A stretch of 5,752 nucleotides of DNA from 73-13 sp035556395 (GTDB taxonomy: Bacteria > Actinomycetota > Actinomycetes > Actinomycetales > Microbacteriaceae). Position numbers and translations under genes: made by a program. Position 1 is the stretch's first letter, and every line of letters begins with the position of its first letter. The notes under the pieces are model-generated. The model was not told the DNA's origin. It did not search any database and was given only the letters and a program-made list of their open reading frames with translations. Positions 1-4,810 of this stretch are shown in pieces. The stretch spans positions 1 to 5,752 of the forward strand of contig DATMFB010000143.1 in NCBI GenBank assembly GCA_035556395.1. The letters are read 5' to 3'.

Positions 1-734
1 ACTCCCGCGGCGTGCTCGACATCATCACCCGGCTGAAGTCGGACGCCTCCTTCGAGGCCATCGACATCGTCGGGGGAAACGTCGCGACCCGGGACGGGGC
101 GGCGAACCTCGTCAGCGCCGGCGTCGACGCGGTCAAGGTCGGGGTCGGCCCCGGCGCGATCTGCACGACCCGGGTCATCGCGGGCGTCGGCGTCCCGCAG
201 GTCACCGCGGTCTACGAGGCCTCGCTCGCCGCGAACCCCGCGGGCGTCCCGGTCATCGCGGACGGCGGCCTCAAGTACTCCGGCGACATCGCGAAGGCGC
301 TCGTCGCCGGCGCGGAGAGCGTCATGCTCGGCCAGCTCTTCGCCGGGACCGACGAGGCCCCCGGTGACCTCATCTACGTCAACGGCAAGCAGTTCAAGAC
401 CTACCGCGGGATGGGCTCGCTCGGCGCGCTGCAGACTCGGGGCAAGAAGACCTCCTACTCCCGCGACCGCTACTTCCAGGCGGACGTGCCCTCCGACGAG
501 CAGCTGATCCCCGAGGGCATCGAGGGCAAGGTGCCGTATCGCGGCCCGGTCGGCTCGGTCGTCTACCAGCTCGCCGGCGGCCTGCGGCAGTCGATGTTCT
601 ACACCGGCGCGCGCACCGTCGAGGAGCTGCGGGCCAAGGGGCGCTTCGTGCGGATCACGGCGGCCGGCCTGCAGGAGTCGCACCCGCACGACATCCAGAT
701 GGTCGTGGAGGCGCCGAACTACAACGCCCGCTGA
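1..734 (+). CDS. guaB: IMP dehydrogenase GuaB, C-terminal half (5' end outside window)
   Basis: This enzyme oxidises IMP to XMP with NAD+, the committed step of GMP synthesis, in the cytoplasm. The frame is already open at base 1 and reads HSRGV across the edge, a typical IMPDH stretch, so the GTG at 12 is internal and not a start. About 243 residues are visible of a usual ~500; the N-terminal barrel strands and CBS domains lie upstream of the window. Counting from the GTG codon, visible motifs are the catalytic loop GVGPGAICTTR with Cys51 (bases 162-164), the phosphate-binding DGG at 84-86, the flap YRGMGSLGAL at 131-140, the Arg153-Tyr154 dyad in SRDRYFQ, and the GIEGKVPYRGPV segment. The C-terminus HPHDIQMVVEAPNY is standard. 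No frameshift or missing key residue is seen. It ends 24 bp before the convergent lipoprotein gene. Identification is secure. Confidence 0.97.
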   Translation, partial: SRGVLDIITRLKSDASFEAIDIVGGNVATRDGAANLVSAGVDAVKVGVGPGAICTTRVIAGVGVPQVTAVYEASLAANPAGVPVIADGGLKYSGDIAKALVAGAESVMLGQLFAGTDEAPGDLIYVNGKQFKTYRGMGSLGALQTRGKKTSYSRDRYFQADVPSDEQLIPEGIEGKVPYRGPVGSVVYQLAGGLRQSMFYTGARTVEELRAKGRFVRITAAGLQESHPHDIQMVVEAPNYNAR

Positions 735-739
735 CCGCG

Positions 740-751
740 GCCGGCGCCGGC
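740..751. terminator. possible bidirectional terminator palindrome between guaB and the lipoprotein gene
   Basis: GCCGGCGCCGGC is a perfect 12-base palindrome centred in the 24-bp gap between the two convergent stop codons. As RNA it could form a short GC hairpin (5-bp stem, 2-base loop). There is no U tract on either side, so its strength as an intrinsic terminator is uncertain. GC-rich sequence often gives such palindromes by chance; the position is the main argument. Confidence 0.3.
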
Positions 752-758
752 GGCGCGC

Positions 759-1703
759 TCACCTCGGCCAGACGCGGCCCTCGGCGGGATCGTCGGCGAG
801 CGGGTCTCCGAACCAGAAGAACCAAAGCCGCCAGAAGTTGTAGTTCCCGTAGGCGTCGCAGCCGTCGCCGCCGCCACCCGCGATGATGTCGGCATTGGGC
901 TGGTACGGCGTGTAGTCGTAGAGCGCCGCCGTCGCCGCGTTCTTGATCATGACCGTGCCGGCCTCGCAGCCGGGGGCGTACAGGATCGCGTTCTCCCGAT
1001 ACGGCTGATAGTTGAAGAGCTCGGGCCGCTGGACGTACATCTGGTACGACCGGGCCGCGTGGTAGACCTGCCCGACGAAGCCCGAGTAGGCATCGACGCA
1101 CGGGGCCGAGTCATAGCACGCGTACCCCATCGCGGCGTTGTACTGCGACTCCCACGGCCAGCGGTCGGTCACGAGCCCCTGCTCCTTCTCGAGCGTCACG
1201 AGCAGCGTCTTCGGGCTGATGCCGCACGCCTTCGCGATGATCGAGATGACCTCGGCCGAGCTCACCCGCTCCCTCGGCGCCACCGGCTCGCAATAGCTCC
1301 AGCCGTCGTCGCCGATGACGTCGAGCCGCGGCACGTCCCAGAGGCGATAGCTGAGGCAGTGATAGGGCCAGCCCGAGTCGCCCGCCCGATCGCTGCGGGG
1401 ATGCCAGGTGGCGCAGTAGGGCACCTGCTCCTGGAGGAAGCGGTCGATCTCCTCGACCGTCATCGACTCGGCGTCGAAGAAGTTCGCGTCGCTGACGATG
1501 AGGCCCGGGTCCCACCAGGCCGCCGGCAGGGGCGGGAGGTCCGTGACGCGCTCGACAGTCGACTGGGTCGCGGGGGCGCCCGTCGTCGGCACGCCCGCGG
1601 GAGCCGGGATCGCGCCCGCACCGGACGGCGAGGCCGGGCCGCTGCAGGCGGCGAGGGCGACCGCGACGCCGATGGCGAGGACGGCACCGAGGAGTCTGCG
1701 CAT
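759..1703 (-). CDS. secreted lipoprotein with Cys-rich, possibly lysozyme-like extracellular domain
   Basis: The product is 314 aa. MRRLLG begins a signal peptide with a hydrophobic core (about 5-18) and the lipobox LAAC with Cys20 as lipidation site, so it should be an exported, membrane-anchored lipoprotein. A Pro/Ala/Ser/Thr-rich linker (21-60) precedes a domain opening with GLIVSDANFF (67-76). Further segments are VISIIAKACGISPKTLLVTL (152-171), EKEQGLVT (172-179), YNAAMGYAC (188-196), a Tyr-rich NYQPYRENAILYAP (231-244), YDYTPYQPNAD (262-272) and an aromatic end, NFWRLWFFWFGDP (289-301). Eight Cys after the lipobox (97, 116, 138, 160, 196, 202, 246, 282) could make four disulfides. I recall this domain from uncharacterised actinobacterial exoproteins, sometimes labelled hemagglutinin. 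The helix with Glu172/Glu174 before a Tyr-rich part resembles lysozyme/transglycosylase folds; cell-wall activity is only inferred. The frame stays open far upstream of 1703, but that part is antisense to sseA and cysK; the signal peptide fixes this ATG. Confidence 0.88.
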   Translation of the reverse strand: MRRLLGAVLAIGVAVALAACSGPASPSGAGAIPAPAGVPTTGAPATQSTVERVTDLPPLPAAWWDPGLIVSDANFFDAESMTVEEIDRFLQEQVPYCATWHPRSDRAGDSGWPYHCLSYRLWDVPRLDVIGDDGWSYCEPVAPRERVSSAEVISIIAKACGISPKTLLVTLEKEQGLVTDRWPWESQYNAAMGYACYDSAPCVDAYSGFVGQVYHAARSYQMYVQRPELFNYQPYRENAILYAPGCEAGTVMIKNAATAALYDYTPYQPNADIIAGGGGDGCDAYGNYNFWRLWFFWFGDPLADDPAEGRVWPR

Positions 1704-1709
1704 CGCGCC

Positions 1710-1715
1710 AGGATA
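1710..1715 (-). promoter_or_regulatory. -10-like element for the lipoprotein gene (leaderless)
   Basis: On the minus strand this reads TATCCT, a TANNNT-type actinobacterial -10. Six bases separate it from the ATG at 1703, so transcription would start at or next to the A of the start codon. No Shine-Dalgarno-like sequence lies before this ATG. No convincing -35 is seen. Confidence 0.5.
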
Positions 1716-1747
1716 GGCGGGCTCCCCGGGACGACCCTCCGAGCACA

Positions 1748-1755
1748 CCCCCCCC
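1748..1755. repeat. C8 homopolymer tract in the divergent intergenic region
   Basis: Eight consecutive C (G on the minus strand) lie between the lipoprotein gene and the sulfurtransferase gene, 45-52 bases upstream of the lipoprotein ATG and about 45 bases upstream of the sulfurtransferase -10. No coding frame is affected. Slippage would alter spacing upstream of a promoter, not a reading frame. Confidence 0.6.
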
Positions 1756-1783
1756 GGATTCGGGTCAGCTTCGCCCCGATCCG
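1755..1783. promoter_or_regulatory. imperfect inverted repeat upstream of the sulfurtransferase promoter, candidate operator
   Basis: CGGATTCGG (1755-1763) is matched by CCGATCCG (1776-1783), an inverted repeat with one extra base in the left arm and 12 bases between the arms. It covers the place where a -35 of the sulfurtransferase promoter would lie. No known operator consensus was recognised, and the arms are short enough to occur by chance. Confidence 0.2.
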
Positions 1784-1799
1784 CGCCGAACCCTCCACC

Positions 1800-1805
1800 T
1801 AGGCT
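1800..1805 (+). promoter_or_regulatory. -10-like element for the sulfurtransferase gene
   Basis: TAGGCT fits the actinobacterial TANNNT -10 pattern and ends 9 bases before the ATG at 1815, giving a leader of zero to about three bases. The intervening TGAACGATC has no Shine-Dalgarno character. The same hexamer precedes guaB3 at 4797. No clear -35 is seen at normal spacing. Confidence 0.45.
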
Positions 1806-1814
1806 TGAACGATC

Positions 1815-2657
1815 ATGGCTCCCGTCCGACACGACGTGCTGATCACCGCGGAGGAGCTCGCCGAGGAGCTCGCCTCGAAGCGTCCGCCGGTGATCCTCGA
1901 CGTCCGCTGGCGCCTCGAGCGTCCGGACGGGTGGGACGAGTATGTCGCCGGCCACATCCGTCGAGCCGTCTACGTGCGGCTGGACTCGGAGCTCGCCGAC
2001 CCCTGGCATCCGCCGACGCGGGGCCGGCATCCGCTGCCGGCGCGGGAGGACCTGGAGAACGCGGCGCGCGGCTGGGGGATCAGCGCCGACTCCCGGGTGG
2101 TCGTCTACGACGACAACGCCGGGCTCGCGGCCGCCCGGGCCTGGTGGCTGCTGCGCTACGCCGGCTTCTCGGACGTCCGGCTGTTGGACGGCGGGATGCG
2201 AGCGTGGACCGGAGCGGGACACCCGCTCGAGGCGGGCGTGTTCGTCCCGGAGCGGGGCGACGTCGAGCTCCGCTTCGGCGCGCTGCCGGTCATCGGCATC
2301 GACGAGGTCACCGGCTTCACGAGCTACGGGACGCTGCTCGACGCGCGGGCGAGCGAGCGGTTCCGCGGCGAGGTCGAGCCCATCGATCCCGTCGCGGGGC
2401 ACATCCCCGGCGCCGTGAGCGCGCCGACGACCGAGAACCTCGATGCGCACGGCGCGTTCCTCCCCGAGTCCGAGCTCCGGGCGAGGTTCGAGGGCCTCGG
2501 CGTCCAGCCGTCCGTCGCCGTCTACTGCGGGTCCGGCGTGACCGCGGCGCACGAGGTGCTCGCCCTGACGCTCGCGGGATACCAGCCCGTGCTCTACCCC
2601 GGATCGTGGTCCGAGTGGTCGAACCACCCCGATCGACCGGTCGCCCTCGGCGACTAA
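1815..2657 (+). CDS. sseA: two-domain sulfurtransferase, 3-mercaptopyruvate type
   Basis: The product is 280 aa, the usual size of tandem-rhodanese sulfurtransferases, and cytoplasmic (no signal peptide). These enzymes move sulfane sulfur from 3-mercaptopyruvate or thiosulfate to a thiol or cyanide through a Cys persulfide. The N-terminal, non-catalytic domain has VILDVRW (26-32), YVAGHIRRAVYV (43-54), VVVYDDNAGLAAARAWWLLR (95-114) and LLDGGMRAW (123-131). The catalytic domain has LLDAR (174-178), RFRGEVEPIDPVAGHIPGA (182-200) and the active loop CGSGVTA with Cys238. A CG-S/A-GVT loop marks mercaptopyruvate sulfurtransferases, whereas thiosulfate-specific rhodaneses usually carry CRKGVT, so mercaptopyruvate is the favoured donor. 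The ending YPGSWSEWSNHPDRPV is standard. The ATG at 1815 is the family start and has a -10 box just upstream. cysK follows within 10 bp and the two may be partly cotranscribed. The substrate assignment is inferred from the loop alone. Confidence 0.88.
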   Translation: MAPVRHDVLITAEELAEELASKRPPVILDVRWRLERPDGWDEYVAGHIRRAVYVRLDSELADPWHPPTRGRHPLPAREDLENAARGWGISADSRVVVYDDNAGLAAARAWWLLRYAGFSDVRLLDGGMRAWTGAGHPLEAGVFVPERGDVELRFGALPVIGIDEVTGFTSYGTLLDARASERFRGEVEPIDPVAGHIPGAVSAPTTENLDAHGAFLPESELRARFEGLGVQPSVAVYCGSGVTAAHEVLALTLAGYQPVLYPGSWSEWSNHPDRPVALGD

Positions 2658-2660
2658 AGT
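2655..2660 (+). promoter_or_regulatory. cysK -10 element overlapping the sulfurtransferase stop codon
   Basis: TAAAGT is a good TANNNT -10; its first three bases are the TAA stop of the sulfurtransferase. TCGACC at 2633-2638 (four of six matches to TTGACA) lies 16 bases upstream and could be the -35, inside the sulfurtransferase coding end. Six bases follow the -10 before the GTG at 2667, the spacing also seen at the lipoprotein gene, which supports a leaderless cysK mRNA beginning at 2667. Confidence 0.5.
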
Positions 2661-2666
2661 GTGGCC

Positions 2667-3602
2667 GTGGCCATTCATGCAGACATCACGACCGCGTTCG
2701 GCGGCACGCCTCTCGTCCGGCTCAACCGGGTCAACGACGGCGGTGCGAGCGTCCTCGCGAAGCTGGAGTTCTACAACCCCGGCTCGAGCGTCAAGGATCG
2801 GCTCGGCATCGCGCTCGTCAACGCCGCCGAGGCCTCTGGTCAGCTGAAGCCCGGCGGGACGATCGTCGAGTCGACCTCGGGGAACACGGGCATCGCCCTC
2901 GCCATGGTCGGCGCGGCCCGCGGCTACAAGGTCGTCCTCACGATGCCGGCGTCGATGTCGAAGGAGCGGCGCGCGCTGCTGAAGGCGCTCGGCGCCGAGC
3001 TCGTCCTCACGGACCCCTACAAGGGCATGACCGAGGCGCTCGCCGTCGCGGAGCAGATCGCCGAGGAGCGCGGGGGGCTGCTCGCGCGCCAGTTCGAGAA
3101 CGAGGCGAACCCCGCGATCCACGAGGCGACGACCGGGCCCGAGATCTGGAACGACACCGAAGGCGGCGTCGACGTCTTCGTCGCGGGCGTCGGCACGGGC
3201 GGGACGATCACGGGGGTCGGCCGCTACCTCAAGCGCCAGAAGCCCGACGTCAAGGTCGTCGCGGTCCAGCCCAAGGACTCGCCGATGCTGACCGAGGGTC
3301 GCGCCGGCGGCCACCGCATCCAGGGCATCGGTCCCAACTTCGTGCCGCCGATCCTCGACCGCAGCGTGATCGACGAGGTCATCGACGTCGAGTTCGATGA
3401 CGCGATCCAGCTCGCGCGCACGCTCGCGACCCAGGAGGGCATCCTCGCGGGCATCAGCGCGGGTGCGGCCGTCTGGGCGGCGATCGAGCTCGCGAAGCGG
3501 CCGGAGCACGCCGGCCAGACGATCGTCGTGGTCGTCCCCGACTCGGGCGAGCGCTACCTCACGACGACGATCTACGAGGACCCGGAGCCCAAGCCGGAGT
3601 AG
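2667..3602 (+). CDS. cysK: cysteine synthase A (O-acetylserine sulfhydrylase)
   Basis: This PLP enzyme makes cysteine from O-acetylserine and sulfide in the cytoplasm. The product is 311 aa, the normal length. Visible features are GGTPLVRLNR (12-21), the Schiff-base Lys43 in NPGSSVKDR, the substrate loop TSGNTG (70-75), QFENEANP (142-149), the PLP-phosphate loop GVGTGGTITG (175-184), HRIQGIGPNFVPPILDRS (216-233), GISAGAA (262-268) and PDSGERY (291-297). The QFEN and HRIQGIG segments favour CysK over CysM. GTG occurs at both 2661 and 2667. I chose 2667 because the family usually begins with MAI-like residues right there and because the -10 box ends at 2660, leaving no room for 2661 as a leaderless start; the choice changes only two residues. 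No cysE follows; the next gene is convergent, 7 bp away. No key residue is missing. Confidence 0.95.
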   Translation: MAIHADITTAFGGTPLVRLNRVNDGGASVLAKLEFYNPGSSVKDRLGIALVNAAEASGQLKPGGTIVESTSGNTGIALAMVGAARGYKVVLTMPASMSKERRALLKALGAELVLTDPYKGMTEALAVAEQIAEERGGLLARQFENEANPAIHEATTGPEIWNDTEGGVDVFVAGVGTGGTITGVGRYLKRQKPDVKVVAVQPKDSPMLTEGRAGGHRIQGIGPNFVPPILDRSVIDEVIDVEFDDAIQLARTLATQEGILAGISAGAAVWAAIELAKRPEHAGQTIVVVVPDSGERYLTTTIYEDPEPKPE

Positions 3603-3609
3603 CGGGCGC

Positions 3610-4761
3610 TCAACGCGCCGCCGCGATGCGGCGGACGCCCTCCTCGAGGACCTCGGGCGCGCAGGCGAAGTTGATCCGCGCGAAGCCGCGCCCGATCGTG
3701 CCGAAGTGGGCGCCGGGCGTCAGCGCGACCCTCCCGCGGTCGAGGATCCGCTTCGCGGGGTTGTCGCCCCAGCCGAGCGGTCGGAAGTCGATCCACGCAA
3801 GATAGCTCGCCCGGGGCTCGTGGAGCACGGCCTCGGGGAGGTGCTCGTCGAGGAGGTCGTGCAGCAGCGCGCGGTTCGTCTCGATCGCCTCGACGACGTC
3901 CGCCAGCCAGCCGCGGGCCTCGTTGAACGCGATCGTCGAGGCGTGCACGCCGAAGTGACTCGTGCGGTGCTCCGCGCTCTCCGGGAAGCCAGTGAGCCTC
4001 GCCTTGGCGGCCCGCGAGCCGGGGATCCACCACGCCGCCGTGAGGCCCGGGATGTTGAACGCCTTCGATGCCGATGTCACCGCGATGCCGGTCTCGCGCG
4101 CGGCCTCGGAGACCGCGAGGAACGGCACGAACTCGGCATCCGAGTGCGTGAGCGCGCCGTGGATCTCGTCCGAGACGACGAGCACGCCGTACTGCGCCGC
4201 GAGCTCCGCGATCCGCTCGAGCGTCTCCCGCTCGTAGGGCAGGCCGGTCGGATTGTGCGGGTGGCAGAGCAGATACGCCTTCGCGCCGCCGGAGAACGCG
4301 GTCTCCAGCGCCTCGAAGTCGATCTCCCAGTCCCGCGATCCGTCCGGCGGCAGCAGCGGCACGTCGAGGAGCTCGCCGCCGGCCTCCTTGATCGCCCAGA
4401 AGAACGGCGGATAGACGGGGGTGTTGAGGACGACGCGGTCGCCGGGCCCGATCGCGGCGCGGATCACCTCGGTGATCGCCATCATGACGTTCACCGTCGT
4501 CGTCAGCGTCGACGGATCGAGCTCCCAGTCCCACGCGTCGTGCGCGAACGACGCGAACGCCTCGCCGAGGAGCGGCCGGCGCGCGTCGTAGCCGACGTCG
4601 GATCGGCCGATCAGCTCGACGAGGTGCGACGCGATGACCGGCGCGAGCGGATAGTCCATCTCGGCGACGAACATCGGCAGGACGTCGTCGGGGTAGCGCG
4701 TCCACTTCGAGGAGGTGCGGGTCCGCAGCAGCGCGAGCGGATCGGCATGGAGAGCGGTCAC
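3610..4761 (-). CDS. MalY/PatB-family PLP-dependent C-S lyase (cystathionine beta-lyase type)
   Basis: The product is 383 aa, a full-length fold-type I aminotransferase-like enzyme. Members of this family cleave cystathionine or other cysteine S-conjugates to a thiol, pyruvate and ammonia. Seen in sequence: SSKWTRYPDDVLPMFVAEMD (17-36), the family's N-terminal signature; the aromatic PLP-stacking region TPVYPPF (114-120); HNPTG with Asn170; SDEIH with Asp198; SASKAFNIPGL with the Schiff-base Lys233; and FARINFA with Arg362 for the substrate carboxylate. The GTG at 4761 gives the family N-terminus and lies 6 bases after a -10-like CAGACT. The gene converges on cysK with a 7-bp gap and diverges from guaB3 across 49 bp. 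Beside cysteine synthesis and sulfur-transfer genes, a role in methionine synthesis by transsulfuration or in thioether breakdown is plausible; true aminotransferase activity is less likely. Family is secure, substrate is not, so no symbol is given. Confidence 0.92.
   Translation of the reverse strand: MTALHADPLALLRTRTSSKWTRYPDDVLPMFVAEMDYPLAPVIASHLVELIGRSDVGYDARRPLLGEAFASFAHDAWDWELDPSTLTTTVNVMMAITEVIRAAIGPGDRVVLNTPVYPPFFWAIKEAGGELLDVPLLPPDGSRDWEIDFEALETAFSGGAKAYLLCHPHNPTGLPYERETLERIAELAAQYGVLVVSDEIHGALTHSDAEFVPFLAVSEAARETGIAVTSASKAFNIPGLTAAWWIPGSRAAKARLTGFPESAEHRTSHFGVHASTIAFNEARGWLADVVEAIETNRALLHDLLDEHLPEAVLHEPRASYLAWIDFRPLGWGDNPAKRILDRGRVALTPGAHFGTIGRGFARINFACAPEVLEEGVRRIAAAR
3618..3634. 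terminator. GC-rich hairpin just past cysK, within the C-S lyase end
   Basis: CCGCCGC, loop GAT, GCGGCGG is a perfect 7-bp inverted repeat with a 3-base loop, starting 15 bases after the cysK stop. It lies in the last codons of the convergent C-S lyase gene, 5 bases before its stop. It may stop cysK transcripts without a U tract. The alanine/arginine codons that encode the lyase end could produce it by chance. Confidence 0.4.
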
Positions 4762-4767
4762 CCGTTC

Positions 4768-4773
4768 AGTCTG
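4768..4773 (-). promoter_or_regulatory. -10-like element for the C-S lyase gene
   Basis: The minus strand reads CAGACT, keeping the A at position 2 and T at position 6 of the TANNNT pattern but not the first T, so it is weak. Six bases (GAACGG) lie between it and the GTG at 4761, the same spacing as at the lipoprotein and cysK starts. No Shine-Dalgarno sequence is present. Confidence 0.35.
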
Positions 4774-4796
4774 GCACTCGCCTCAGGCCCGACGGA

Positions 4797-4802
4797 TAGG
4801 CT
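4797..4802 (+). promoter_or_regulatory. -10-like element for guaB3
   Basis: TAGGCT, identical to the sulfurtransferase -10, ends 8 bases before the GTG at 4811. GAAGTATT between them offers at best a poor GAAG ribosome site, so a leaderless or near-leaderless mRNA is likely. CTGGCA at 4771-4776 resembles a -35, but its 20-base spacer is long. Confidence 0.45.
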
Positions 4803-4810
4803 GAAGTATT

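Noticed and set aside
12..14. GTG at 12 as the start of a short GuaB
   Set aside because: The frame continues upstream to the window edge in IMPDH-like sequence (HSRG), and the predicted protein would lack half the barrel; the gene is simply cut by the window.
1059..1802. 247-codon plus-strand frame opposite the lipoprotein gene
   Set aside because: Antisense shadow with no family resemblance. The signal peptide, lipobox and Cys pattern on the minus strand decide the coding strand.
2661..2663. GTG at 2661 as the cysK start
   Set aside because: It directly abuts the -10-like TAAAGT and adds two residues not typical of the family; the GTG at 2667 fits both promoter spacing and family N-terminus.
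1805..3400. 531-codon plus-strand frame across the sulfurtransferase and cysK
   Set aside because: Arg/Ala/Gly-rich shadow frame crossing two well-identified genes in another phase; no recognisable motif.
1704..3509. Minus-strand open frame extending the lipoprotein gene upstream to 3509 (916 codons in total)
   Set aside because: The extra 602 codons are antisense to sseA and cysK and give Arg/Asp/Leu/Val-rich low-complexity protein typical of GC-rich shadow frames. The real protein starts at 1703 with a clear lipoprotein signal peptide.
3572..4705. 377-codon minus-strand frame overlapping the C-S lyase
   Set aside because: Same-strand shifted shadow, Arg-rich; the true frame has the complete PLP enzyme motif set.
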